64,000 nt of DNA from contig NZ_SPQT01000002.1 of NCBI RefSeq assembly GCF_004571025.1, forward strand, positions 1 to 64,000, read 5' to 3'. Source of the stretch: Bradyrhizobium niftali (GTDB lineage: Bacteria; Pseudomonadota; Alphaproteobacteria; Rhizobiales; Xanthobacteraceae). The notes below the pieces were generated by a model. It saw nothing but the letters and a program-made list of their open reading frames with translations. It was not told the DNA's origin and made no database searches. The first letter of the stretch is position 1. Each line of letters starts with the position of its first letter. Positions 29,917 to 40,000 of this stretch are shown here, in pieces. The translations under genes and the position numbers were made by a program.

Positions 29917-30756
29917 CTAGTGCGGGTCCATCTGGGCGAGGATCTCCTCGATATCGATGTCGACCTGGCCGGCGGCCTTGAGGTGGCGGACCTCGAGACT
30001 GTCGCGCTGGAAGCGGTACTCGACGAGGCCGGTCTCCTTGATCGCGATCCGGTCCTGGCGCGCATCGTTGATCTTGAAGCCGACCGACGGCGCCCAGACG
30101 TGGCGTGTATGACGGAACGTGAAGTCGCGGCGCTGGTGCACGTGGCCGCTGGCGATGAGGCGCAGATCGACGCGCGCAAACATCTCGATCAGCCGCGCCC
30201 GCGCCGGCTGCGGCACGTAGCGGATCGCGGTCTCCGCTGTCTCCGGATCGTCGGGCAGGTTGAGGAACACCGGCTTGTGCAGGAACAGCGCGACCGGTCT
30301 GCCGTTCACGCGCGCGATCTCCTGGGACAGCCAGTCGAACTGCTCGGCCTCGAACGCGAGACCCGAATTCATCACCAGCGAGTTGAGGCCGACGAAGCAC
30401 CAGCCCGCAGCTTCGAACGACCAATGGTCGTCGCCGATGATGTCGCGAAATTGCTGGCGGTGCGTCTCGCTGACCGGCGGCTTCGGCGCCGGCCCGATCG
30501 CGGTCGGATTGTCGCCGATGTCGTGATTGCCGGGGAGGTAACGGCAGGCGACGGGCAGGGCGTCGTGCAGGCCTTTGGCGAACACGACATCGTCGCGGCT
30601 GGTCGGCCCGTCGAAGGAGACGTCGCCGGTGTTGACGACGAGATCGGGTCTGTCAGCGTCGATGTGCTCGCAGACGCGGTGGAAGTTGGCGACCAGGCCG
30701 GGAAAGCGCCGGCCGAGATGGGTGTCGGAAATCTGCGTCAGGCGAAATGCGGACAT
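29917..30756 (-). CDS. Metallophosphoesterase
   Basis: A 279-residue calcineurin-like phosphoesterase. The metal-binding motifs appear in order: ISDTHLG (Asp, His), NTGDVSFDG, LPGNHDIGDN, LHKPVF and SGHVHQRRDF. The arrangement matches class III cyclic-nucleotide phosphodiesterase-like proteins, but the substrate cannot be deduced. Length is typical. It lies between the amino-acid operon and a membrane protein gene, both on the same strand, with 141 bases separating it from the PLP gene's start. Confidence 0.88.
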   Translation of the reverse strand: MSAFRLTQISDTHLGRRFPGLVANFHRVCEHIDADRPDLVVNTGDVSFDGPTSRDDVVFAKGLHDALPVACRYLPGNHDIGDNPTAIGPAPKPPVSETHRQQFRDIIGDDHWSFEAAGWCFVGLNSLVMNSGLAFEAEQFDWLSQEIARVNGRPVALFLHKPVFLNLPDDPETAETAIRYVPQPARARLIEMFARVDLRLIASGHVHQRRDFTFRHTRHVWAPSVGFKINDARQDRIAIKETGLVEYRFQRDSLEVRHLKAAGQVDIDIEEILAQMDPH

Positions 30757-30826
30757 GGGGCAAGGTGTAGCCCCGTGAAGCGTCGGAACGATGACGGCGC
30801 CTGTATCGTCCGCGATCGAACAAAGT

Positions 30827-31441
30827 TTAAAGCACGCGGTAGCGGATCGTGTAGGCGTCCTGCGGCGCGACGCTGCCCGCCAGCGGCGAGGCGATGCGGT
30901 CGGCGAGATGCCAGGGGCCGAACTGCTCGGAGCGATGCGGCTCGGCCGGAAGGCGGAGGCGGAATTCGAACGTGCCCTTGCCGGGCAGGCTCACGACCAG
31001 CACGCGGTCGGCGGTGCGGTGGTTGAGCGCCACCGCGCCGCGCAGCAGCGCGCGGCCGTCGGCGAGGTCGCGCACGCCGTCGACCAGCGCCAGCGTCTGG
31101 TTGCGGTCGGTGTGCAGCTCGATCTGGGAATCGGACACCGCCGTCAGCGTCTCCCTGGGCATGCGGATCTCGAACTCCACCGCGGGCTTGGACGGGTTGA
31201 GGCCGAGATAGGCGAGCGCGGCGTGGCGCATGTCGTAGGCGGCAAAGCCGAACAGGACGAGGGCGGCGAGCGTGGCGAGGCCATGCCTGACGACGTCGCG
31301 CCAGGTCCGGTAGCTCATGCGGAAATACACCGTCATCGCCAGCGCGACTGCGAGCGCCGCCGCGATGCCTGATAGCGCCGACATCAGGATGCCGAGCCGG
31401 CCGTCAGCGGATTCGGTCAAAAGGCTGGACAGGGTGTTCAT
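30827..31441 (-). CDS. Two-helix membrane protein, unknown function
   Basis: A 204-residue protein with hydrophobic helices at about residues 16-40 (ALSGIAAALAVALAMTVYF) and 53-72 (LATLAALVLFGFAAYDM) and a C-terminal domain of about 120 residues that looks beta-rich and soluble. I do not recognise the family. The start at 31441 is chosen because upstream in-frame codons lack features and enter the neighbour's leader. It is divergent from a MAPEG gene. Confidence 0.65.
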   Translation of the reverse strand: MNTLSSLLTESADGRLGILMSALSGIAAALAVALAMTVYFRMSYRTWRDVVRHGLATLAALVLFGFAAYDMRHAALAYLGLNPSKPAVEFEIRMPRETLTAVSDSQIELHTDRNQTLALVDGVRDLADGRALLRGAVALNHRTADRVLVVSLPGKGTFEFRLRLPAEPHRSEQFGPWHLADRIASPLAGSVAPQDAYTIRYRVL

Positions 31442-31597
31442 GGCGCTCGCTCGCCTTGGGCCCGAACGGGCCGAAATTGCTTTAACTATCGCCCGTTGGT
31501 CGCCTGATCGGGAACGCCGGTTCAACTCGTTGATTGTCAGCGCCAACAGTCGCGGCTAATGACGGTCCGCGGTGTTCCGCCTTACGGGAAAGTTCCG

Positions 31598-32020
31598 ATG
31601 TCTGCCCAAATGGTCCTGCTGCCTGTCTTCGTGCAGGTCGGTCTCACCTTCGCGCTCCTGATCGGCATGGCGCTGGCGCGCCGCCGCTCGCTGGTCTCGG
31701 GCGAGACCAAGATCCGCGACGTTGCGCTGGGCGAGCCGAACTGGCCCAAGAGCACCACGCAAATCGCCAATTGCTACCGCAACCAGTTCGAGCTGCCGGT
31801 GCTGTTCTACGCCCTGATCGCGCTGGCGCTCCCGTTGCGCCATGCCGATCTCTTCATCGTGCTGATGTCCTGGGTGTTCGTGGTGACGCGCTTTGCCCAT
31901 GCCGGCGTGTTCGTCTCCTCGAACGATCTCGGCCGCCGCTCCACGATCTGGCTCGCCGGCGTGCTGGTGCTGCTCGCGATGTGGATCTACTTCGCGCTGA
32001 GGATGCTGTTGCTGATCTAG
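31598..32020 (+). CDS. MAPEG family membrane protein
   Basis: A 140-residue protein with four hydrophobic helices, as in the MAPEG (membrane-associated eicosanoid/glutathione metabolism) family. The family motif region is NCYRNQFELPVLFYAL near residue 62, and RFAHAGVFV lies near 103. Bacterial members have no firm function. ATG at 31598 follows GGGAA; an alternative ATG at 31559 would add 13 residues. It is followed by an RsmB-like methyltransferase gene 37 bases downstream. Confidence 0.82.
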   Translation: MSAQMVLLPVFVQVGLTFALLIGMALARRRSLVSGETKIRDVALGEPNWPKSTTQIANCYRNQFELPVLFYALIALALPLRHADLFIVLMSWVFVVTRFAHAGVFVSSNDLGRRSTIWLAGVLVLLAMWIYFALRMLLLI

Positions 32021-32056
32021 GCGCTTATCCGCCGATCCTGACCTGAAAGATTTGAA

Positions 32057-33358
32057 ATGACTCCCGCTGCCCGGCTGTCCGCAGCCATCGAACTGATCGA
32101 CACCATCGAGAAGGACCGCGTGCCCGCGGCCAAGGCGCTGAAGGAGTGGGGCACCGCGCACCGCTTCGCCGGCTCCGGCGACCGCGCCGCGATTGCCGGC
32201 CTCGTCTGGGATGTGCTGCGCCGCTATGCCTCGAGCGCCTTCCTGATGGACGCCGACACCGCGCGTGCCAGGCTGATCGGCATGCTCCGCCTCGAGCGCA
32301 ACATGGATGCGGCCACCATGGCGGCCTTGTTCGACGGCAGCCGGTTTGCGCCGGCGCCGCTGACGGAGGCCGAGCAGGCGGCGCTCAGCCATCGCTCCCT
32401 CAAGGACGCACCGGCCGCGATCGCAGGCGACTACCCCGAATGGCTCGATCCGCATCTTGCAAAAGTGTTCGGCGAGGACCGCGCCGCGGAAGCGGCCGCG
32501 ATGGCGAGCCGGGCGCCGCTGGACTTGCGCGTCAACACGCTAAAATCCAACCGCGACAAGGTGCTAAAGGCGCTTGCTCATCTTCATGCGAAACCGACGC
32601 CGTGGTCCGCAACGGGCCTCCGCATCGAGCTTTCCGCCGACGCGCGCAACCCCGGCATCCAGGCCGAGGAGGATTTCATCAAGGGCGCCGTTGAAGTGCA
32701 GGATGAGGGATCGCAGCTTGCTGCCCAATTCACCGCGGCAAAACCCGGCGAGCAGGTGATCGATCTCTGCGCCGGCGCCGGTGGCAAGACGTTGGCGCTC
32801 GCCGCCATGATGCAGGGCAAGGGGCGGCTGATCGCCACCGACCGCGACAAGCGGCAGCTTGCGCCGATTCACGAACGCCTGTCGCGCGCGGGCGTCCACA
32901 ATGCCGATGTCCGCACGCCCAAGGGCGAGGTCGATCCGCTGGCCGACATCAGTGCCACGGCCGACCTCGTCGTGATCGACGCCCCCTGCACGGGAACCGG
33001 CACCTGGCGCCGCAACCCCGACGCCAAATGGCGGATGCGGCCGGGCGCGCTGGAGATCCGCCTGCGCGACCAGGCCGAGGTGCTGGAACGCGCCGCACCG
33101 CTGGTGAAGCTAGGTGGCCGCATCGCCTACATCACCTGCTCGGTGCTGGCGGAAGAGAACGGCGAGCAGGTGAGGGCGTTCATCGGCCGCCATGGCGAGT
33201 TCGCGGTGGTGCCGCCGGAGCAGACCGCGAGCGTGCTCTGGGACAAGGCGGAGGCCTTCGCGGAAGCCGCCCAGCAATCGCCCGAGGGCTGGTTGATGAC
33301 GCCGCGGCGGACGGGCACGGACGGGTTCTTCGTCTCGGTGCTGAAGAAGGCGGGCTGA
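32057..33358 (+). CDS. RsmB/NOP-family RNA (cytosine-5) methyltransferase
   Basis: A 433-residue SAM-dependent RNA m5C methyltransferase. The N-terminal NusB-like region (residues 1-140) is followed by DLRVNTLKSNRD, the SAM motif VIDLCAGAGGKTLALA near 233, DAPCTGTGTWRRNPDAKW near 310 (motif IV with the PC dipeptide) and ITCSVLAEENGEQ near 360 (motif VI with the catalytic Cys). It would methylate rRNA. The MAPEG gene lies upstream. A palindromic repeat follows the stop. Confidence 0.88.
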   Translation: MTPAARLSAAIELIDTIEKDRVPAAKALKEWGTAHRFAGSGDRAAIAGLVWDVLRRYASSAFLMDADTARARLIGMLRLERNMDAATMAALFDGSRFAPAPLTEAEQAALSHRSLKDAPAAIAGDYPEWLDPHLAKVFGEDRAAEAAAMASRAPLDLRVNTLKSNRDKVLKALAHLHAKPTPWSATGLRIELSADARNPGIQAEEDFIKGAVEVQDEGSQLAAQFTAAKPGEQVIDLCAGAGGKTLALAAMMQGKGRLIATDRDKRQLAPIHERLSRAGVHNADVRTPKGEVDPLADISATADLVVIDAPCTGTGTWRRNPDAKWRMRPGALEIRLRDQAEVLERAAPLVKLGGRIAYITCSVLAEENGEQVRAFIGRHGEFAVVPPEQTASVLWDKAEAFAEAAQQSPEGWLMTPRRTGTDGFFVSVLKKAG

Positions 33359-33364
33359 TCAACG

Positions 33365-33470
33365 CTGTCATTCCGGGGCGCCCGCAGGGCGAGCCCGGAA
33401 TCCATCGCGCGGCAGTCTCTGCGGGTCCATGGATTCCGGGCTCTCGCTACGCGAGCCCCGGAATGACGGG
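33365..33470. repeat. Palindromic intergenic repeat
   Basis: Inverted repeat of the same type as at 3.27 and 17.33 kb: GTCATTCCGGGGCGC on the left and GCGAGCCCCGGAATGAC on the right, with CCCGGAATCCAT and ATGGATTCCGGG inside. It follows the methyltransferase gene directly. Confidence 0.75.
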
Positions 33471-33516
33471 CCAAAAACAAAAAGCCCCGCAGACCGGATC
33501 CCGGTCGCGGGGCTTT
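33470..33516 (-). terminator. Rho-independent terminator of the cold-shock gene
   Basis: On the minus strand AAAGCCCCGCGACCGGGATC pairs with the following GATCCGGTCTGCGGGGCTTT and is trailed by TTTTTGTTTTTGG. A strong GC stem with a long T-run sits about 56 bases after the stop of the cold-shock gene. On the plus strand it could also stop readthrough from the methyltransferase gene. Confidence 0.85.
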
Positions 33517-33571
33517 CTAATTCTAGCGTTCTGCCGGTACGTCCGCGGTCAGAAGCGCTGGTGCGCGGGCG

Positions 33572-33781
33572 TTAGCCGACGCGGAGATTGTCCGCCGACG
33601 ACTTGCCGCTGCGGCGGTCGGCGACGATGTCGAACGAGACCTTCTGACCCTCGTTGAGGGAGGAGAGGCCAGCGCGCTCGACGGCGCTGATGTGCACGAA
33701 CACGTCCTTCTGGCCGTCGTCCGGCTGGATGAAACCATAACCCTTTTGGGTGTTGAACCACTTCACGGTGCCCATAGCCAT
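33572..33781 (-). CDS. Cold-shock protein, CspA family
   Basis: A 69-residue single OB-fold RNA chaperone. RNP1 (KGYGFIQP) and RNP2 (DVFVHIS) lie at residues 14-33, preceded by GTVKWFN. CspA-type proteins bind single-stranded RNA and DNA and resolve mRNA structure on cold shock or in stationary phase. ATG at 33781 is preceded by GGAAATTCCC. About 260 bases without a gene lie upstream and may hold a long 5' leader, but I cannot point to a specific structure. Confidence 0.93.
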   Translation of the reverse strand: MAMGTVKWFNTQKGYGFIQPDDGQKDVFVHISAVERAGLSSLNEGQKVSFDIVADRRSGKSSADNLRVG

Positions 33782-34048
33782 GGGAATTTCCTTTAGTTAG
33801 TTAGAGAGGATACGCACGCGGACCGGAACGCAGCGCTGCGCCCATAGCCCTGATGAGTCGATGTTTTGGAGAAATCATCTGAAGCGTGCGCGCCTGTCTT
33901 AGACGAGGCGAAGCGGCCCAGTCGTTCGGCCAAGTATCGATGATCACAATATAGCGAGAATTTTGGGCCACTTCAAGGCATCACCCGCCGCCCGGTACCT
34001 CGCCCGGATTTTCTATTTTGCGGTGCAAATTAACCACTCCGGCGCATC

Positions 34049-34381
34049 TCAATCGACGATGAACAGCGTCGCCCCGGTGGCCGTCGAGGACCGGTGCGCG
34101 GCGTCGCCGAAGTCCGAAACCTGGTAGCTCATCCCCGCCGTGAGCTTGAACTTGCGGCCGTCGCGCAGCTCTGAGTCGAGCTCGCCCTTCAGCACGTACA
34201 GCACGTGGCCGCGGTCGCACCAATGGTCGGCGAGATAGCCCGGCGAATACTCGACCATCCGCACCCGGAGTTCGCCGATATTGAGCGTGCGCCACAGCGC
34301 CTGGCCGTTCTCCCCGGCATGGGTGGTCGGCTCGACCTTGCTCCAGTCGGTGACGGTGAAGGGGGAGGTGGGGAGTTTCAT
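34049..34381 (-). CDS. DHCW-motif cupin-fold protein
   Basis: A 110-residue single cupin. The DHWCDRGHVLYVLKGEL segment (around residue 52) carries the metal-ligand His residues and the DHCW-type motif, followed by LTAGMSYQVSD and a short conserved TLFIVD end. The function of this small family is unknown. The start at 34381 is an ATG with AGGATC upstream, and upstream in-frame codons are not conserved in style. Long palindromic repeats separate it from the NTF2-like gene. Confidence 0.78.
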   Translation of the reverse strand: MKLPTSPFTVTDWSKVEPTTHAGENGQALWRTLNIGELRVRMVEYSPGYLADHWCDRGHVLYVLKGELDSELRDGRKFKLTAGMSYQVSDFGDAAHRSSTATGATLFIVD

Positions 34382-34440
34382 GGGGGGATCCTGTCTCAGA
34401 GCCGGCAATGCTGGTGTTAGCGCAGGCCGTTGCCCCAGTC

Positions 34441-34712
34441 TCCGTCATTGCGAGCGCAGCGCAGCAATCCAGAAATGCATCCGCGGAGGCCGTCTGGATT
34501 GCTTCCGCCCGCGCCAAGGCTTTGGCGGACAAAGTCGCGGAGCTCGCAATGACGAGCTTGGGGCAAGAGCGTTCCGCCCTCTCGCTGTCATCGCCCGCGA
34601 AGGCGGGCGATCCAGTACGCCGAGACGGTCGTGATTGAATCGACAGGCCTCGGCGTACTGGATTCCCCGCCTTCGCGGGGAATGACAGCGGTGTTCGCGG
34701 GGAATGACAGCG
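34441..34712. repeat. Two neighbouring palindromic repeats with a short tandem duplication
   Basis: The first element (34441-34554) pairs CCGTCATTGCGAGCGCAGCG with GCGGAGCTCGCAATGACG and holds CAATCCAGA/TCTGGATTG. The second (34585-34712) is a near copy of the one at 9.2 kb, with GTCATCGCCCGCGAAGGCGG and CCGCCTTCGCGGGGAATGAC. At its right end the unit GTTCGCGGGGAATGACAGCG is repeated once more, a local tandem duplication. Confidence 0.75.
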
Positions 34713-34741
34713 GTGGGTGGGGCGGCACCGTTCAATACGCG

Positions 34742-35113
34742 TCACCCCACCAGATGGTTCGCCGACCCCTGCACGATCAGCCCGGCGTCATTCACCCGCA
34801 GATACTCGCAGATCTTCTTCCCCCGTTCGTTCGCGTAGAGCACCACCATGCTGTCCGGGCTGACGAACACATCGATCAGCGTGAAGTGCAGCTCCGGCAC
34901 AAACCCGAGCGCCTTGCCCCAGTACGCCCGCAACGCGTCCTTGCCGCGCACGGTGCCGCTGGCGTCGAACCCCAGCGCGGGGATGCGGTCCGAGGTCATC
35001 ACGGCGGTCTCGTCATAGAGCGTGAGCACGCGCTCGAGATCGCGCGTATTCCAGGCCTCGACCCAGGTCCGGCCGAGCGCGGCAAGCGATGATGGCTGAT
35101 GGTGCTGTGGCAT
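34742..35113 (-). CDS. NTF2-like/SnoaL-like protein
   Basis: A 123-residue protein with the NTF2 alpha+beta cone pattern: TWVEAWNTRDLERVLTLYDE near residue 14, the GKDALRAYWGKAL helix near 55 and a C-terminal YLRVNDAGLIVQGSANHL sheet region. Members are ketosteroid-isomerase-like enzymes or small ligand binders; no catalytic residues can be assigned here. It is divergent from guaA, 150 bases away. Confidence 0.72.
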   Translation of the reverse strand: MPQHHQPSSLAALGRTWVEAWNTRDLERVLTLYDETAVMTSDRIPALGFDASGTVRGKDALRAYWGKALGFVPELHFTLIDVFVSPDSMVVLYANERGKKICEYLRVNDAGLIVQGSANHLVG

Positions 35114-35263
35114 GGCATTCTCCCTGATCGGCCCCTGGTTGAAGGGTGGGGCAAGTTAGGTCAATAATACTTACCTATATCCGTTTGTCCATGCCCAAAG
35201 AAGAATGTGGGCGCGCAAACCTGCGCGGTTGCGGGTCGTCGCGCCGTCGCGTATCTGCTTGCC

Positions 35264-36862
35264 ATGACAGCAGCACAGAACGACCGCTCCGCGTCGACGC
35301 CATCAGTGGCCTCGGCGCATGACAAGATTCTCATCGTCGACTTCGGCAGCCAGGTGACGCAGCTGATTGCGCGTCGCGTGCGCGAGGACGGCGTCTATTG
35401 CGAGATCGTCCCGTTCAACAAGGCCGAACAGGCTTTTCTGGAGATGAAGCCGAAGGCGGTGATCCTCTCCGGCGGGCCTGAATCGGTGCACGAGGCCGGC
35501 TCGCCGCGCGCCCCGCAATTGATCTTCGCCTCCGGTGTTCCCGTGATGGGGATCTGCTACGGCCAGATGACCATGGCCGCCCAGCTCGGCGGTGAGGTCG
35601 AGGGCGGCCATCACCGCGAATTCGGCCGCGCCGATGTCGAGGTGAAGGCCGACAGCAAGCTGTTCGAGGACGTCTGGTCATCAGGCAGCAAGAACCAGGT
35701 CTGGATGAGCCATGGCGACCGCATCACCAAGATGCCGCCGGGCTTCTCGGTGGCCGGCACCTCGCCGAACGCCCCCTTCGCGATCATCCAGGACGAGAAG
35801 CGCAAATATTACGGCCTGATGTTCCACCCCGAAGTGGTGCACACGCCCGACGGCGCCAAGCTGATCCGCAACTTCGTGCGCAAGATCGCCGGCCTCACCG
35901 GCGACTGGACCATGCGCGCCTTCCGCGAGGAGGAGATCGCCAAGATCCGCGCTCAGGTCGGCAAGGGCAAGGTGCTCTGCGGCCTGTCCGGCGGCGTCGA
36001 TTCCGCGGTGGCGGCCGTGCTGATCCACGAGGCGATCGGCGACCAGCTCACCTGCGTGTTCGTCGACCACGGCATGCTGCGTCTCGACGAAGCCAAGACC
36101 GTGGTCGATCTGTTCCGCCACCACTACAACATCCCGCTCGTGCACGTGGATGCCTCCAAGCAGTTCCTCGGCGAGCTCGAAGGCGTCACCGACCCTGAAA
36201 CGAAGCGCAAGACCATCGGCCGCCTCTTCATCGAGGTGTTCGAGGCGGAGGCCAAGAAGATCGGCGGCGCCGACTTCCTCGCGCAGGGCACACTCTATCC
36301 CGACGTGATCGAGAGCGTCTCCTTCACCGGCGGCCCCTCGGTGACGATCAAGTCGCACCACAATGTCGGCGGTCTGCCCGAGCGCATGAACATGAAGCTC
36401 GTCGAGCCCTTGCGCGAGCTGTTCAAGGACGAAGTGCGCAAGCTCGGCCGCGAGCTGGGCCTCCCCGAAATCTTCGTCGGCCGCCACCCGTTCCCGGGCC
36501 CGGGCCTCGCCATCCGCTGCCCCGGCGACATCACCCGCGACAAGCTCGACATCCTGCGCAAGGCCGACGCCATCTACATCGACCAGATCCGCAAGCACGG
36601 CCTCTATGACGACATCTGGCAGGCTTTTGCCGTGCTGCTCCCGGTCAAGACCGTCGGCGTCATGGGCGACGGCCGCACCTATGACTTCGTCGTCGGCCTG
36701 CGCGCCGTCACCTCCACCGACGGCATGACCGCGGACTTCTACCAGTTCGACATGAAGTTCTTAGGCGAGACCGCGACGCGCATCATCAACGAGGTGAAGG
36801 GCGTGAATCGGGTGGTGTACGACGTGACGAGCAAGCCGCCCGGGACGATTGAGTGGGAGTAG
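35264..36862 (+). CDS. guaA: GMP synthase (glutamine-hydrolysing)
   Basis: A 532-residue enzyme that aminates XMP to GMP. The class-I amidotransferase domain has the catalytic Cys in GICYGQM near residue 105 and the His/Glu pair in MFHPEVVHT near 190. The ATP-pyrophosphatase P-loop LSGGVDSAV is near 244, and the dimerisation/XMP domain includes HPFPGPGLA near 410. The protein ends GTIEWE with an intact stop. ATG at 35264 is chosen because the conserved sequence follows [11 protein letters not shown]. Its 3' end is the left boundary of a putative integrated island. Confidence 0.95.
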   Translation: MTAAQNDRSASTPSVASAHDKILIVDFGSQVTQLIARRVREDGVYCEIVPFNKAEQAFLEMKPKAVILSGGPESVHEAGSPRAPQLIFASGVPVMGICYGQMTMAAQLGGEVEGGHHREFGRADVEVKADSKLFEDVWSSGSKNQVWMSHGDRITKMPPGFSVAGTSPNAPFAIIQDEKRKYYGLMFHPEVVHTPDGAKLIRNFVRKIAGLTGDWTMRAFREEEIAKIRAQVGKGKVLCGLSGGVDSAVAAVLIHEAIGDQLTCVFVDHGMLRLDEAKTVVDLFRHHYNIPLVHVDASKQFLGELEGVTDPETKRKTIGRLFIEVFEAEAKKIGGADFLAQGTLYPDVIESVSFTGGPSVTIKSHHNVGGLPERMNMKLVEPLRELFKDEVRKLGRELGLPEIFVGRHPFPGPGLAIRCPGDITRDKLDILRKADAIYIDQIRKHGLYDDIWQAFAVLLPVKTVGVMGDGRTYDFVVGLRAVTSTDGMTADFYQFDMKFLGETATRIINEVKGVNRVVYDVTSKPPGTIEWE

Positions 36863-36888
36863 TGGGACGGGCTGCCATCGCGTGGTTT
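36847..36888 (+). repeat. Left direct repeat at the guaA 3' end (attL candidate)
   Basis: The bases from the last codons of guaA through about 26 bases past its stop resemble 44995-45036. GAGTGGGAGTAGTG is identical in both copies (36851-36864 and 44999-45012), and about 35 of 42 bases match overall. The 3' end of guaA is a known integration site of genomic islands in bacteria, so this is read as attL. Confidence 0.7.
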
Positions 36889-37051
36889 GTCGTAGGTTTT
36901 GGTGCCGCTATTCTCTGTACCTTTTACATCGGGGGGCGACGAAAGTTATGGCTGTCAACTTGACCGGATCGAGGTAGGAACTCCACCGCGCTCTCGTTGA
37001 CAGAGTACCGCAGCGAATTGCAGCGTACAGAAGGGCCGGAGACCGTGGCCA

Positions 37052-40000
37052 TCATTCGGCTCGGCCCGAGAGCATGAAAGGCGCCCAATTGGTGGGGTCC
37101 GGATAGCGTCTCCGTGTCGCAAGCGTCGCCATTTGGTGAGCGTGTGCCAGCCTATTCGAGTGCGCTTCTGGCTCCAATAGCGCCCGATAGAATTGCTCCA
37201 TCCAGAAACGGGTCGGTTCCGACCACACACTCCAGAGAGAAAGCAGCGTTGTGCGGGCCCCGGAGAGCAGGAGCGCTTGAGCGAAGCCCTTCAAGCGATC
37301 GCCCTTTGTTGCTGCGAGAATGCCCGTCTCGCACGCCGCCAAAGACACGAGCGATGCGCGAAGCCGCACGGTCAGCAGTTCCCGCACCGCGACAGGGCCA
37401 TCGGAGAGAATGAGTTCTGCTGCCAGGGGATCTTCGTCGTCGAACCGGCCGTGGCAAACTACGTGAATGATGTCCGACTGCGATGTTCCCGCGAGCAGGT
37501 CATCGCGCTTCGCGTCGAGAATTGCTCCGACGCCGAACGTGTCGGCGACCAGCTCGGCTTCTGCATGAAAGCTCTCGCGCTCGTTTGGCGTACGGGCGCT
37601 GCACAGGACCTTCGCAGTTATCGAGCCGGGTAGTATCGAGGCCGGCTCGAGATCTCGAAAGATTGCGAGTGACGGGACGGTCTGCGTTGCTACGACGTCA
37701 ACGAGCAGTTCACCGGGCGATAGCAACAATGCGTGAAATGGAAACCGATGAGCGAGTCCGTGCGGAACAATGACCAGCGTCCGGCAGCCTCTGATCTCAC
37801 GTTCGAAAGGATGGAGCAATTGCAGCCCGTATTCCTGCCAGGTACCCAGTGGCTCTTTCTCGGCCCGGACCGGTCCTTCAACTTGGGCCTCAAGCGCCTC
37901 CAGCAGGGCACGCGCGTCGGCCTCGGTGAACTCAAGCGGGTGGACAGCGATAGGGGTGCGAGTCCTCCCAAATATGCCGACGGCGCCCGTTGGCTCAATC
38001 CAAAATGAGAGCACACCGGTATCATCGGCGAGCGTATCGACTACGGAGCGAAGGGAATCCAAATCGGGCGGTTGCGGTCGTCTTAGTGAAACATAGGCCG
38101 CGCCCGCTTCGCCCGAAGCGGCCATCGCATCATAGATCTCCAGTAGGCGATCATGAAGTGCTTGGCGTTGCATGATTCGGCGGCCGGTGTCGGCATTTGT
38201 GCCGAGCATTCGCGCCAAATTGTCCTCAGGTTCGCTGCCCAGCGCGGAACGCAGCTGCCGTTCTTCCACGAGTAGCGAGACTGGAACGCCCGCCGGTTCG
38301 GCAAGTTCGCGGCCGCCGAGTTCTTCCAGCAAGTCGCGCGCGCGCCCTCGCTCCATGGCGGCGAGCACATGCCAGCCGTCCGCCTCTCCACGACCGAAGA
38401 GGATCATCAATGTGCGGATCAGCGCCGAAAAGATTTGGGAGATATTTGCAATCTCCTCGTCGCGGCGCCCGGATGTGCTCGCTGACCCTAGCCGGCCCTC
38501 TGCACACTGCGCCGCGGCTGCGTAACTGCGTGCGGCCTCGCCTATGGCGCCACGTTGTTCTTGGGCTCGTCCCAGTCCAAAGAAATCCGGGAGGGCAACG
38601 CTCATCATTCCGTTCGACGAGAGTGTGTGGACAACCCGCTCGCGGGCGAGCAGTGCCGCATCCTCCGGTGCGTCCGGAGGCGGAAATGCCTCAAGCACCT
38701 TGGCGCGCAGCCGCTCGGTCTCAACGTAGAAGTAGGGCGATTGCTCGGGTCCGTAGGTGTTCTGAATCTCGTCGATATGCGACAGCACAATTGCCGGATT
38801 GGGCAATTCGCCGCCGTGAACCGCCAGTTCCACGCGCGCCGCATAGTGAAGATATATGAGTCGCGCGCGGGCGCGGCGATCGCCTCGTTTGAGCGCCAAC
38901 TGGACGGCAGCGGCGAATTCATTCGCTGCTTCGCCAAAGTCATCAATATCGCCGGTGAAGGTACCCCGCTGCAAAAGCGCTGCGCCGAGGCTTTGATGAA
39001 TCAGCTGAAGTTGCTCGGGTCCGAACGCATCAGAGGCTCCCTCGCGAAGAACTTCCAGAATTCGAATGCCAAGGTCGATTTTCCCTACAATGTCGCCGGA
39101 CCCTTCTTCGATCCACGTCAGGGCCCTGTTGTATTTTACCATAAAGCTCGTGAGGGACGACACGCCAGGAAGTTCCGCGCGGTCGAAAGCCTCCCGAGCA
39201 AGCACACGGTTTGCAAAAGGGTCGCCAGTCACTTGGCGTGTGCGAGCAATGCCAAGCTCCATAAGCGCGAGTGCTAACTCTTCGTCGGAGAGCAGCTCTG
39301 CAATTGCAATTGATGTCTCCGCATGCAGCAATGCTTGTCGGTTGTTCTCTGCTGGATCCCCCTCGAGCCTCGTATCCCACGAAGCGGATAACCCTCGGTG
39401 TGCCTCGAGCCTGACGCGCGGTGTGACAGTCGGATCGTTATCATCGAGAATACGAGTATACCAGCTCCGCGCACGCGACCCCGCACTGTCGCCAAAATCT
39501 GCTGCGAGCGCCTGCCATCCTTCACCAAGCGATAGAAACAGATCAGCCTTTAGGTCACCATGCAACTCGGGGTGCTCTGCGAGCAGACGTTCTGTACGCG
39601 CGCTACGCACCTCAAGCTCTGCGGCAGTTGGCGTGTCGGATCCGGGAAACGCGTCGAGATAGGCGTCGCTGACCGGCCTTGGCAGGCTGTTCAAGACCAT
39701 CTCGCCGTCAAACTCGGCTCGGCAGGAGGTGATCGCTGCATCGATCCCAGTTCGCGATGCGGCGGTCAGAAGCCCAAGGATAGGTCGAACACGAGCGCGC
39801 GATAAGTCCGCGTTCATGTCAGGTGCGGAGGCAAGCAAACGGATAGCGCCAGGGCGGACAAGGTCGGGATTCTTCATGAGAATCTCGCGGCGTTCATTAC
39901 AATCGCTGGCAAAGATCAGCGCGATTGCCGCCTGCATTCGGTCAAGGGAACTCGCTGGCAACGAAAGACCAGAAATCTCGGTCAGCTTTTGACCCACCTG

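Noticed and set aside
29849..30424. 191-codon frame overlapping the metallophosphoesterase
   Set aside because: Same-strand shifted frame of a gene with all metal-binding motifs intact; Arg-rich shadow only.
36862..37051. A tRNA or integrase gene beside guaA to explain the island
   Set aside because: The 189 bases hold no cloverleaf-like arms and no open frame of integrase type; the site appears to be the guaA 3' end itself.
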